A DNA stretch of 64,000 nucleotides from an uncultured Sphingobium sp. (GTDB taxonomy: Bacteria > Pseudomonadota > Alphaproteobacteria > Sphingomonadales > Sphingomonadaceae). The stretch spans positions 1 through 64,000 of the forward strand of contig CAMPHJ010000005.1 of the NCBI GenBank assembly GCA_946885845.1. The letters run 5' to 3'. Position 1 is the first letter of the stretch; every line of letters starts with the position of its first letter. A model generated the notes under the pieces. That model was not told the DNA's origin and did not search any database. It saw nothing but the letters and a program-made list of their open reading frames with translations. Both the position numbers and the translations under genes were made by a program. This document shows positions 25,852 through 34,276 of this stretch, piece by piece.

Positions 25852-26775
25852 ATGAACAAGCATAGCTCCCTCTCCAACGGTTCGCTGATTGAGCGGGCGA
25901 CGGAGATATACGATTTTTCCGCCGCACTGCGCGGGCGCGCCGCGCCGAACGTGGATGTCCCGGCAGAAGCTCTGGCGGCAGCGCCTCCGGTTGTGGACAT
26001 GGTCTCGCCATTGGGTGCCGGGGCAGCCGTGCAAGCGCCCGAATGGACCGGCCCCGTCCAGCCGATCGATCGCATCGCCCTGGCGGAGGCAGGCTATCTG
26101 CTGCCCGACGGCGCTGTCAGCGCAATGAGCGAGGAGTTTCGCTTGCTCAAGCGCGACCTTCTGGCGCAACTGGCCGACGATCCGCGCGGCAATCATATCC
26201 TGGTCTGTTCCGCTCATAGCGGCGAAGGCAAAAGCTTTTGCGCGATCAATCTGGCGCTCAGCCTGGCGGCGGAAAAGGAGCGGGAAATCCTGCTGGTCGA
26301 CGCCGATTTCGGCAAGCCCGGCATTCCCGAAGCGCTGGGCCTGACCAGCGGGCCGGGCCTGATGGATGCACTGGCCGACCCCACCATATCCGTGGAAGAC
26401 TGCATCATCCGCACCGATGTGCTGTCGCTGTCCGTGCTACCGGCTGGACGGCGGAGCAACAACGATACGGAATATCTGTCATCCAGCCGAACGCAGGCGC
26501 TGCTCAATCGCCTGACGGAGGGGCGGCCCGACCGCGTGATCATATTCGATTCGCCCCCGCTGCTTGCCGCTTCGGCCGGGGCGGTGCTGGCCAGCCATGC
26601 CGCCATCGCGCTGCTGGTGGTGCGGGCCGACCAGACGAGCGAAAGCGCGCTGCGTGACGCGGCAAGCATGTTGAAGGGCGCGGGCCAAGTGCAGCTGTTG
26701 CTGAACGGCGTCAGCTTTTCCGGCACCGGACGGCGCTTTGGCAGCTATTACGCCACGGGGGGCGCCGACGAATGA
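25852..26775 (+). CDS. XrtA-associated tyrosine autokinase (BY-kinase)
   Basis: A 307-residue cytoplasmic BY-kinase controlling the copolymerase. The N-terminal ~100 residues are low-complexity with Pro and Ala. The kinase domain has Walker A in SAHSGEGKSFCAINLA, Walker A' in ILLVDADFGKPG and Walker B in VIIFDSPPLL. The C-terminus contains only two adjacent tyrosines (FGSYYATGGADE) instead of a long tyrosine cluster, so autophosphorylation sites are few. The gene overlaps the start of the next one (ATGA). Confidence 0.92.
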   Translation: MNKHSSLSNGSLIERATEIYDFSAALRGRAAPNVDVPAEALAAAPPVVDMVSPLGAGAAVQAPEWTGPVQPIDRIALAEAGYLLPDGAVSAMSEEFRLLKRDLLAQLADDPRGNHILVCSAHSGEGKSFCAINLALSLAAEKEREILLVDADFGKPGIPEALGLTSGPGLMDALADPTISVEDCIIRTDVLSLSVLPAGRRSNNDTEYLSSSRTQALLNRLTEGRPDRVIIFDSPPLLAASAGAVLASHAAIALLVVRADQTSESALRDAASMLKGAGQVQLLLNGVSFSGTGRRFGSYYATGGADE

Positions 26776-28349
26776 AGTGGCAAGTTTTTCTGATGACCGC
26801 TGGCGTCATGACGCTGGGCCTGGGCGCGCCCGCGCATGCGCAGGAGCGCAGGGTTGAAGTCACGCCCTATCTGGGCATCGATCAGGTGGTGATGGCGCCG
26901 CTGACCGGCGGTGGAGAGGTCCTGACCTATACCAACGTCACGGCGGGCGCGACCGCCAGCATCCAGACGCGCCGGATGGAAGCTGTCGCGGACGTGCAAT
27001 ATAATCACAGCTTTGGCTGGGGTGGCTCCGCGACCGATCAGGATGTGATCAGCGGGATCATTTCGGGCCAATATGGACTGGCGAGCGGCCTGACGCTGAA
27101 CGCCGGGGCGCTGGCCAGCCGCATTCGCACGGATGGGTTTTCGGGTGCGGCGACGCTGAATGACAGCCAGACGAGCCAGATTTATGCAGGCTATGTCGGC
27201 CCCGCCTATGCCGCGTCGTTCGGCGACATCGACGTCACGGCCTCCTATCGCCTGGGCTATGCCGGGGTCGAAGAGGATGCAGGCGCGAACTTCGGTGGCG
27301 CGGGCCTGTTCGACGAATCCGTTTCGCACAACCTTGCCGGTTCCGTCGGGGTCGGGCCGGGCGTTTGGCTGCCGGTCGGGATCGTCGCCAGCGCGGGTTA
27401 TGATCGTGAGGATGCCAATCAGCTTGATCAGCGGTTCGAGGATAAATGGGGTCGCTTGGACGCCACCCTTCCGGTGTCGCCAACGGTCGCCATCGCAGGC
27501 GGGATCGGCTATGAAAATATCAAGGTCAGCCAGCGTTCGCCGTTGCTGGACAGCAATGGTTTGCCGATCGTGTCCAATGGCCGCTACGTCACGGATGATA
27601 ATTCGCCGCGCCAGCTGATCTACGAATTTGACGACATCATCTGGGACGCAGGCGTGCTGTGGCGACCCAATCACCGCACGTCGCTGGAAGCGCGCGTGGG
27701 TGAACGTTATGGCGGCATGACCTATAGCGGCAGCTTCGTTTGGCAAGGCCGCAACAGCAGCGTCGCGCTGGTGGTCTTCGACGGCATCGACAGCTTCGGG
27801 CGGATCATCACGTCCAACGTCGCCTCCGTGTCCGGCAGCAGCCTGGATGTCGTGCGCAACCCATTTACGGGCGATTTCACCGGCTGCGCCTTTTCGGAAT
27901 CGGGCGGCGGCCAGTGCTTCAACGATGCCCTGTCCGGTATTACCAACGCCAATTTCCGCTATCGTGGCGTCGCGGCTCAATATTCCGCACGGCGCGGGCC
28001 TTGGGGCCTTGGCGTCGGGGCGGGCTATTCCCAGCGCAAATTCCTGACGCCATCGGGGCAGGCTGTGCTCGTCAGGGGATCGAAGGACCAGAACTGGTAT
28101 GGCACCGGGTCGCTCACCTATGTGATCGACAGCCAATCCAGCATCGATAGCGCTGTCTACGCAAATTATTTCGATGCCAGCGGCGCGCGTCTGGATGTGC
28201 TCAACCTGGGCGCGTTCACCAGCTACAACCGCCTTATCAACCGCAATCTTCAGGCTTCCGCATCGCTGGGCATCGACAGTGCCAAGGCGGATGAACTGGA
28301 CGCGCTGATCACCGCGATGGGCCAGATCGGCCTGCGCTACAGCTTTTAA
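26772..28349 (+). CDS. Outer-membrane beta-barrel protein, XrtA/PEP-CTERM system-associated
   Basis: A 525-residue outer-membrane protein of the family that accompanies XrtA export genes. It begins with a signal peptide cleaved near APAHA-Q, continues as a series of amphipathic strands with alternating aromatic residues, and ends in GLRYSF with a terminal phenylalanine, the classic barrel end signal. It may form part of the exit path or anchor for the polysaccharide; its exact role is not established. The start overlaps the kinase stop, which fixes the reading frame start. Confidence 0.86.
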   Translation: MKWQVFLMTAGVMTLGLGAPAHAQERRVEVTPYLGIDQVVMAPLTGGGEVLTYTNVTAGATASIQTRRMEAVADVQYNHSFGWGGSATDQDVISGIISGQYGLASGLTLNAGALASRIRTDGFSGAATLNDSQTSQIYAGYVGPAYAASFGDIDVTASYRLGYAGVEEDAGANFGGAGLFDESVSHNLAGSVGVGPGVWLPVGIVASAGYDREDANQLDQRFEDKWGRLDATLPVSPTVAIAGGIGYENIKVSQRSPLLDSNGLPIVSNGRYVTDDNSPRQLIYEFDDIIWDAGVLWRPNHRTSLEARVGERYGGMTYSGSFVWQGRNSSVALVVFDGIDSFGRIITSNVASVSGSSLDVVRNPFTGDFTGCAFSESGGGQCFNDALSGITNANFRYRGVAAQYSARRGPWGLGVGAGYSQRKFLTPSGQAVLVRGSKDQNWYGTGSLTYVIDSQSSIDSAVYANYFDASGARLDVLNLGAFTSYNRLINRNLQASASLGIDSAKADELDALITAMGQIGLRYSF

Positions 28350-28371
28350 CCCGGCCGGGTGGAGACGACGA

Positions 28372-29589
28372 ATGTACGATCAATTCTACGGGTTTGAAGG
28401 CCGCCCCTTCCAGCTGACGCCGGACCCGCATTTCTATTTCGAAAGCGCGACGCATCGCAAGGCGCTGTCCTATCTGGGCTATGGGCTGGCGCAGGGTGAA
28501 GGCTTCATCGTCATCACCGGCGACATCGGCGCGGGCAAGACGACGCTGGTCGGCCACCTGATGGCGACGATAGACCCCGCCCGGCTGACCGCCGTCAAGA
28601 TCGTGTCGACGCAGGTCGGCGGCGACGACATGCTGCGGTTGACCGCACAGAGCTTTGGTTTGCCCGTCGACAACATGCCCAAGGCGCAGGTCCTGCGACA
28701 GGTCGAATCCTATCTGCATGCGCAGGCGCGGGCGGGCCGCCGTTCGCTGCTGATCGTGGACGAAGCGCAGAACCTGTCGGTTTCCGCGATCGAGGAATTG
28801 CGGATGCTGTCCAATTTCCAGTTGGGTGGGCATTCATTGTTGCAGATATTCCTGCTTGGCCAGCCGGAGTTTCGGGACCTCATGAAGTCCTCGCAGCTTG
28901 AGCAGTTGCGCCAGCGCGTGATCGCGACCCATCATCTGGAACCGATGATGGAAAGCGAGGTGGAGCCTTATATCCTGCACCGCCTGTCGGTGGTCGGGTG
29001 GAACGGCGATCCGTCGTTCACGCCTGACGCCTTTGCCGCCATTTATGCGGCGACCGGGGGCGTGCCGCGCCGGGTCAACGTGCTGGCCAGCCGTGTGCTG
29101 CTGCTCGGCGCGCTTGACCAGTTGGCTGAAATTGATGCCAACGCGGTGGCGGCGGTGGTCGCCGATATGGGGGCGGACAGCGATGCGGCGCTGGAACCGG
29201 TTCGCCCGTCGGTGCTGGACTGTGTCGAAGAAGACGACATAGTTCCGGCCCAGCCCCAGAAGGCGGTGGAGGCGAATGAAGCCATCGCGCTGAGGGCCGA
29301 AATAGAGGCATTGCGCGCGCGTCAGCCCGAACCGTCGGTCACGCTGACGACCGAAATCGCAACGCTGCGAGCCGAACTGAACCGGCTTCGCGCCGGACAG
29401 GCGGAGATTCAGGCTGTCGATCCCGAAGCGCTGAAAGACTGCTTTACCCTGATTGAGGAACGGCTGTCGTCGCTGGAATTCCGTGTTGGCGAACAGGATG
29501 TTGCGCTGCGCCGCGTGCTTACGCTGCTGGTCGAATGGGTGGAACGCGAACAGCGCATGGGTGACCCGCAGCAAAGCGCGGCGGCCTGA
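28372..29589 (+). CDS. XrtA-associated ExeA-like AAA ATPase
   Basis: A 405-residue protein with an ExeA/GspA-type AAA domain. It starts MYDQFYGFEGRPFQLTPDP like other members, has Walker A GDIGAGKTTL near residue 50 and Walker B SLLIVDEAQNLS near residue 123, then the sensor region GGVPRRVNVLASRVLLL. The C-terminal ~130 residues are acidic and predicted to form a coiled coil (EANEAIALRAEIEALRARQ). ExeA relatives help place secretion channels through peptidoglycan, so this one may do the same for the polysaccharide channel. GGAGACG precedes the ATG. Confidence 0.91.
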   Translation: MYDQFYGFEGRPFQLTPDPHFYFESATHRKALSYLGYGLAQGEGFIVITGDIGAGKTTLVGHLMATIDPARLTAVKIVSTQVGGDDMLRLTAQSFGLPVDNMPKAQVLRQVESYLHAQARAGRRSLLIVDEAQNLSVSAIEELRMLSNFQLGGHSLLQIFLLGQPEFRDLMKSSQLEQLRQRVIATHHLEPMMESEVEPYILHRLSVVGWNGDPSFTPDAFAAIYAATGGVPRRVNVLASRVLLLGALDQLAEIDANAVAAVVADMGADSDAALEPVRPSVLDCVEEDDIVPAQPQKAVEANEAIALRAEIEALRARQPEPSVTLTTEIATLRAELNRLRAGQAEIQAVDPEALKDCFTLIEERLSSLEFRVGEQDVALRRVLTLLVEWVEREQRMGDPQQSAAA

Positions 29590-29603
29590 CCCATCATATC
29601 AGG

Positions 29604-30452
29604 ATGATGCAGAACGCCCTTTCCGTCGATGTTGAGGATTGGTTTCACGTCGGCGCGTTCGAACGGACGATCCGGCGTGAGGACTGGGCCGGACTGCCGC
29701 ATCGGGTCGAACATAATACCGACGCGGTGCTGGACCTGTTCGCGCAGGCCGGGATCAATGCAACCTTCTTCACGCTGGGCTGGGTGGCGGAACGCTATCC
29801 TGCGCTGATGCGACGCATCGCTGCTGCCGGGCATGAAGTGGCCAGCCATGGTTACGATCATGCGCGCGTCTTTACCCTGTCACCCGAAGAGTTCCGCGCC
29901 GATCTGCGTCGGTCACGCGCGCTGCTGGAAGACGCCAGCGGGCAGGCTGTCACAGGCTATCGAGCGCCCAGTTTCTCCATCGACCAGCGCACGCCATGGG
30001 CGCACGCCATATTGGCGGAGGAAGGCTATGCCTATTCCAGCAGTGTCGCGCCGATCCGGCATGATCATTATGGCTGGCCCGAATCCCCGCGCTTCGCCTG
30101 GAAGCCGGTCGCCGGGTCGCCATTGGTTGAACTGCCGGTGACGACAGCCATGTTGGGCCGCCGCCGTTTGGCTGCGGGCGGCGGGGGCTTCTTCCGGTTG
30201 CTGCCCTACGCTTTTTCCCGCTGGGCGATCGGCCAAGTGAACCGGCAGGAACAGCGACCCGCCATCATCTATTTCCACCCCTGGGAAATTGACGTGGATC
30301 AGCCGCGCATCACCGGCGCGCCGCTCCGGTCGCGCATTCGCCACTATACCAATATTCCGGTGATGGCCGACAAGCTCCGGCGGCTGACCGGCGATTTTGC
30401 CTGGACGCGTGTCGATGCGCTGCTCCCCCAGGAAGCAGGGCGCGCGTCATGA
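29604..30452 (+). CDS. XrtA-system polysaccharide deacetylase
   Basis: A 282-residue carbohydrate esterase family 4 (NodB-like) enzyme expected to remove N- or O-acetyl groups from the exopolysaccharide. It has the opening SVDVEDWFHVG with the metal-binding Asp pair, the metal His motif SHGYDH and the substrate-groove TGYRAPSFSI motif. It ends with the DUF3473-type region (FHPWEIDVDQPR) seen in the XrtA-associated group. No signal peptide is seen, so it acts in the cytoplasm or at the membrane. Two ATGs (29604, 29607) are possible starts. It overlaps the FemAB gene by ATGA. Confidence 0.92.
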   Translation: MMQNALSVDVEDWFHVGAFERTIRREDWAGLPHRVEHNTDAVLDLFAQAGINATFFTLGWVAERYPALMRRIAAAGHEVASHGYDHARVFTLSPEEFRADLRRSRALLEDASGQAVTGYRAPSFSIDQRTPWAHAILAEEGYAYSSSVAPIRHDHYGWPESPRFAWKPVAGSPLVELPVTTAMLGRRRLAAGGGGFFRLLPYAFSRWAIGQVNRQEQRPAIIYFHPWEIDVDQPRITGAPLRSRIRHYTNIPVMADKLRRLTGDFAWTRVDALLPQEAGRAS

Positions 30453-31510
30453 TCGCCGCCGATCTGGCCGTTACGACGCTCAACCTTCGCGATCCGGTTC
30501 AGGCGCAGGCCGCCGACGAATTTGTGATGGGCAGGGCCGATGGCACGCCGTTCCACCGCCCGGCATGGTTGACCGCCATCGCCCGCGCCACGGGCAATCG
30601 CGCGCATATGCTGGCTGCGGTCGCTCCTTCAGGAAAGATCAGGGGGCTGCTCCCCCTCACGCATATGAAAAGCCGCCTGTTTGGGCAGGCTCTGGTGTCG
30701 TCCGGCTTTGCGGTGGATGGCGGCGTTCTGGCCGAAGATTCGCGCGCTGCTCAGGCATTGGGCGGTGCGGCGCAGGATATGGCGCGCAATCTGGCGGTGG
30801 GGTCGGTCGAACTGCGCGGCGGCGACGCTCCATCGGATGACTGGGCGCGGCATGGCGGCAGTCATCTGGGCTTTTCCCGCCCGATTGCGGCCGACGACGA
30901 AGCTGAACTGCTCGCTATTCCGCGCAAGCATCGGGCGGAACTGCGCAAGGCGCTCGCTAACCCGGCGCTGCATATGGACGTGGGCCGGACCGACCGGCTG
31001 ATCCGTGACCATTATCGCATATTTTCCGAAAGTGTCCGCAATCTGGGCACGCCGGTCTTCCCCGCGCGCCTGTTTCGCGAAGTGCTCGACCAGTTTGGAA
31101 ACAACGCCGACATCCTGGCCATCTACGAAGGCGACCGTCCAGTATCCGCCGTGTTGACGCTCTACCATCATGGCCGGGTCATGCCCTTTTGGGGTGGCGG
31201 CGTCGCTGATGCACGGCGGCTGCGGTCCAATGAGCTGATGTATTATCGCCTGATGGGCCATGGCCGGACGCAGGGCATGACCATGTTCGATTTTGGCCGG
31301 TCCAAGACGGGCAGCGGTCAGGCGGCATGGAAAAAGAGCTTTGGCTTTGATCCCGTTCCGCTCGCCTATCATAGCTGGTCGGCAGATGGCGCGCAGCGGG
31401 ACATCAATCCCAACAGCCCCGCCTATCAACGTCGGGTGGAAATGTGGAAAAAGCTGCCACTGCCAATCGCCAATCTGGTCGGTCCCTGGATCGCGCGGGG
31501 GCTGGGATGA
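30449..31510 (+). CDS. FemAB-family acyltransferase, XrtA system-associated
   Basis: A 353-residue protein of the FemAB/GNAT superfamily variant tied to XrtA loci. FemAB proteins transfer aminoacyl groups from tRNA or other carriers, classically to peptidoglycan; here the acceptor is probably sugar or peptide in the exopolysaccharide. Conserved blocks include TPFHRPAWLTAIARATG, IPRKHRAELRKALANP, FSESVRNLGTPVFPARLF and FDFGRSKTGSGQAAWKKSFGF. It overlaps both neighbours by ATGA, so it is strictly cotranslated with the deacetylase and glycosyltransferase genes. Confidence 0.9.
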   Translation: MIAADLAVTTLNLRDPVQAQAADEFVMGRADGTPFHRPAWLTAIARATGNRAHMLAAVAPSGKIRGLLPLTHMKSRLFGQALVSSGFAVDGGVLAEDSRAAQALGGAAQDMARNLAVGSVELRGGDAPSDDWARHGGSHLGFSRPIAADDEAELLAIPRKHRAELRKALANPALHMDVGRTDRLIRDHYRIFSESVRNLGTPVFPARLFREVLDQFGNNADILAIYEGDRPVSAVLTLYHHGRVMPFWGGGVADARRLRSNELMYYRLMGHGRTQGMTMFDFGRSKTGSGQAAWKKSFGFDPVPLAYHSWSADGAQRDINPNSPAYQRRVEMWKKLPLPIANLVGPWIARGLG

Positions 31511-32733
31511 CCGGCGAAGTCCTGTTTCTGTGCCACCGCATTCCCTATCCGCCTGATCGGGGAGATAAAATCCGGTCCTATCACATGCTCCAGCGGATTG
31601 CGGAGGTCGCGCCCGTCCATGTCGGCTGCTTCGCCGATGACGACCGTGACATGGGCTTTGCCGCAGACATGGCGGTGTTAACCGCCAGCCAGTGCGTTTT
31701 GCCACGCGACCGTTCGCGTGTCGCCGCAGGGCTGCGTGGCCTCGCCCGGCGGCAGCCGCTGCTGGTGTCGCTGTTCGACCATCCGGCGCTGCATCACTGG
31801 GTCCGCCAGGTGCTGCGCGAACGGCCCATCAGCGCGGTCTTCGCCTATTCGGCCCAGATGGCGCATTTCGTCCCGCTGCTGGGACCCGAAACTCGCTTTG
31901 TCATGGACTTTGTCGATTTCGACTCCGCCAAATATGCCGCCTACGGGGCGAAGGGTAGAGGGCCGATGAGCTGGATTCACCGCCGCGAGGGGCGGCTGTT
32001 GCTCGACTTTGAGCGCACCACCGCTGCGCGAGCCGATATCAGCGCCTTCGTCAGCGATGCCGAGGCGGATCTGTTTCGCGCGGTCAGCGGGCTGGGACCA
32101 GACCGGGTGCGTGCAATCGACAACGGTGTGGCGCTCGAATATTTCGATCCCGCCGCCAGCTTTCCTTCGGTTGAAAGGGGAGAAGGCCCGCTGATCGTCT
32201 TCACCGGCCAGATGGACTATCGCCCAAATGTCGAAGCGGTGGAGGCGTTCGCATGGGGCGCTTTCCCGATCATTCGCGCGCGCTACCCGCAGGCGCGCTT
32301 CGCCATCGTCGGCCGCAAGCCCACCGGGCAGGTGCAGGCGCTTGGCCAGCTGCCCGGCGTCACCGTGACAGGCGCCGTGCCCGACGTGCGCGGCTGGCTG
32401 GCGGCGGCGGACGTGGTGGTCGCGCCCCTGACGATCGCCAGGGGCATTCAGAACAAGGTTCTGGAGGCGATGGCGATGGCGCGGCCCGTCGTCGCTTCCC
32501 CCCAGGCCGCCGAAGGCATAGACGCCAGCGACGGCGCGCATCTGCTGGTCGCGGATGATCCTGTCGAACAAGCGGCGAAGGTCATGGCGCTGATCGCGGA
32601 CCCGGTAGCGGCAAAGCGGCTGGGTCAGGCGGCGCGGGCGCGCATGGAACAACGCTATCGCTGGTCGGCGACATTGCGGGACCTGCCGGCAATGCTATTC
32701 GGTCAGCCCGCCGATGATGCGCGCGCTGCATGA
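31507..32733 (+). CDS. GT4-type glycosyltransferase, XrtA/PEP-CTERM system family
   Basis: A 408-residue GT-B glycosyltransferase of the XrtA-associated group. The N-terminal domain starts EVLFLCHRIPYPPDRGDKIRSYHML, the characteristic opening of this family. The C-terminal nucleotide-sugar domain has FTGQMDYRPNVEAVEAFAW, APLTIARGIQNKVLEAMAMARPVVAS and the E-x7-E-like arrangement. It adds a sugar to the lipid-linked repeat unit at the cytoplasmic face. ATGA overlaps join it to the FemAB gene before and xrtA after. Confidence 0.91.
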   Translation: MTGEVLFLCHRIPYPPDRGDKIRSYHMLQRIAEVAPVHVGCFADDDRDMGFAADMAVLTASQCVLPRDRSRVAAGLRGLARRQPLLVSLFDHPALHHWVRQVLRERPISAVFAYSAQMAHFVPLLGPETRFVMDFVDFDSAKYAAYGAKGRGPMSWIHRREGRLLLDFERTTAARADISAFVSDAEADLFRAVSGLGPDRVRAIDNGVALEYFDPAASFPSVERGEGPLIVFTGQMDYRPNVEAVEAFAWGAFPIIRARYPQARFAIVGRKPTGQVQALGQLPGVTVTGAVPDVRGWLAAADVVVAPLTIARGIQNKVLEAMAMARPVVASPQAAEGIDASDGAHLLVADDPVEQAAKVMALIADPVAAKRLGQAARARMEQRYRWSATLRDLPAMLFGQPADDARAA

Positions 32734-34265
32734 CCGATCGCGCGATTCCTCCTGTGAGTCTTTCGAGCCTGCGCCTATCAGGGTGGCGCGGGCATCTGTC
32801 CGCGGTCGCCATCGTCTGGCTGGCGATTCTGGCGCTGTTCCACAGGGACGCGGCCGGGATGGTGTCGATCTGGTGGAACGCCTCCACCTTCGAACATTGC
32901 CTGTTCATACCCTTCCTGATCGCTTGGCTGGTGCAGCAGCGCCTGCCCGGTCTGCGCCAGATGCAGCCGGTCGCCTGGACGCCGGGGCTGATCTGGCTGG
33001 CGCTCGGAGCGGTCGCATGGCTGCTGGGCGCGGCGGCGGGGGTTGCGCTGTTCCGCCATGTCGCGCTGGTCCTGATGATGCAGGGGACGGTCGTGACGCT
33101 GCTCGGCCCGGCTGTCTCGCGCGCGCTGCTCTTTCCGCTATTCTACGCGTTTTTCATGGTCCCCTTTGGCGAGGAAATCGTCGCCCCGTTGCAGATCGTG
33201 ACGGCGCGCCTGTGCATGTTCTTCCTTGGCCTGTCGGGCGTGCCCGCCCATATGGACGGGATATTCATCACCACGCCAACCGGCTATTTCGAAGTGGCGG
33301 AAGCCTGTTCAGGGGCGAAGTTCGTCATAGCGATGACCGCCTATGGCGCGCTGGTATGCAACGTCTGTTTCACCCGCTGGTCCCGGCGCATCCTGTTCAT
33401 CACCGGCGCTTTGTCTCTGTCCGTGCTGGCGAACGGGGTCCGGGCCTATGCGACGATCCTGGTCGCTCATTTCACCAGCATCGACGCAGCCGCTGGCTTT
33501 GATCATGTCCTCTATGGCTGGGTTTTCTTCGCGACCGTCATGATCATCGTGATGGCCGCAGCATGGCCGTTTTTCGATCGCAAGCCCGGCGACCCCTGGT
33601 TCGATCCCGACACGCTGCGCAATCCCACAACTGGAGTGGTATCGGCCGCACTCGCCACGGCCATCGCGCTGGGCCTCATCCTTGCCGCGCCCATATGGCT
33701 CGCGATCAGCGCGGCTGCCAGCGAACCGCTGCCCGGCGCGCCCCAACTGCCGGTGGTGAAAGGATGGACCCTCACGCCCGACCCCGCACGCTATCCGTGG
33801 ACGCCGCGCTTCGATGGGGCCGATCACCTGATCACCGCCCGCTACCGAAATGGTGAAGGCCATGTCGTCGATCTCGCCATCGCCAGCTTCGCCCGCCAGG
33901 ACGAAGGACGCGAGCTTGTCGGCTTTGCGCAGGGCGCTGCCGATCCTGATCAGGGCTGGACATGGTCTTCGCCCGCCAAAGCACCGCCAAACGCGCGCGG
34001 AGAGCAGATTACCGCCCCCGGCCCAGTCGTCCGTCATGTGGTCAGCTTTTACCGCGTCGGCGACGGCGCGCTTACCGGCAGCGCGCCACAGGTCAAGCTG
34101 GCCACAATGAAGGCCCGGCTGCTTGGCCGTGATCAGCGCGCGGTCGCCATCCTGCTGTCAGCCGAAAAGGGGCAGGGCAGTTCCGCCGACGCCGCCATCG
34201 CGCAATTTCTTGCCGATCTGGGCCAAGTGCAGGAATTGGCTGACCAAAGCCTCGGGATTCGCTAA
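32730..34265 (+). CDS. xrtA: Exosortase A fused to an EpsI domain
   Basis: Exosortases are polytopic membrane cysteine proteases thought to cut PEP-CTERM proteins and pass them to an acceptor. The first ~300 residues contain about eight membrane helices with the catalytic Cys193 (AEACSGAKF), Arg238 (NGVRAY) and His259 (FDHVLYGW). After a proline-rich linker and one more helix (about residues 308-330) comes a C-terminal EpsI-type domain (~200 residues), often a separate gene elsewhere. The 511-residue length fits the XrtA-EpsI fusion. No PEP-CTERM substrate gene is recognisable in this window. Confidence 0.95.
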   Translation: MTDRAIPPVSLSSLRLSGWRGHLSAVAIVWLAILALFHRDAAGMVSIWWNASTFEHCLFIPFLIAWLVQQRLPGLRQMQPVAWTPGLIWLALGAVAWLLGAAAGVALFRHVALVLMMQGTVVTLLGPAVSRALLFPLFYAFFMVPFGEEIVAPLQIVTARLCMFFLGLSGVPAHMDGIFITTPTGYFEVAEACSGAKFVIAMTAYGALVCNVCFTRWSRRILFITGALSLSVLANGVRAYATILVAHFTSIDAAAGFDHVLYGWVFFATVMIIVMAAAWPFFDRKPGDPWFDPDTLRNPTTGVVSAALATAIALGLILAAPIWLAISAAASEPLPGAPQLPVVKGWTLTPDPARYPWTPRFDGADHLITARYRNGEGHVVDLAIASFARQDEGRELVGFAQGAADPDQGWTWSSPAKAPPNARGEQITAPGPVVRHVVSFYRVGDGALTGSAPQVKLATMKARLLGRDQRAVAILLSAEKGQGSSADAAIAQFLADLGQVQELADQSLGIR

Positions 34266-34276
34266 GGCCATTTCGC

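Noticed and set aside
24299..26011. Leftward open frame of 570 codons opposite the export genes
   Set aside because: Entirely antisense to the chain-length regulator and kinase genes, with shadow-like composition and no recognisable domain.
26748..28136. Leftward open frame of 462 codons opposite the beta-barrel gene
   Set aside because: Antisense to a gene with signal peptide and barrel end signal; no independent evidence.
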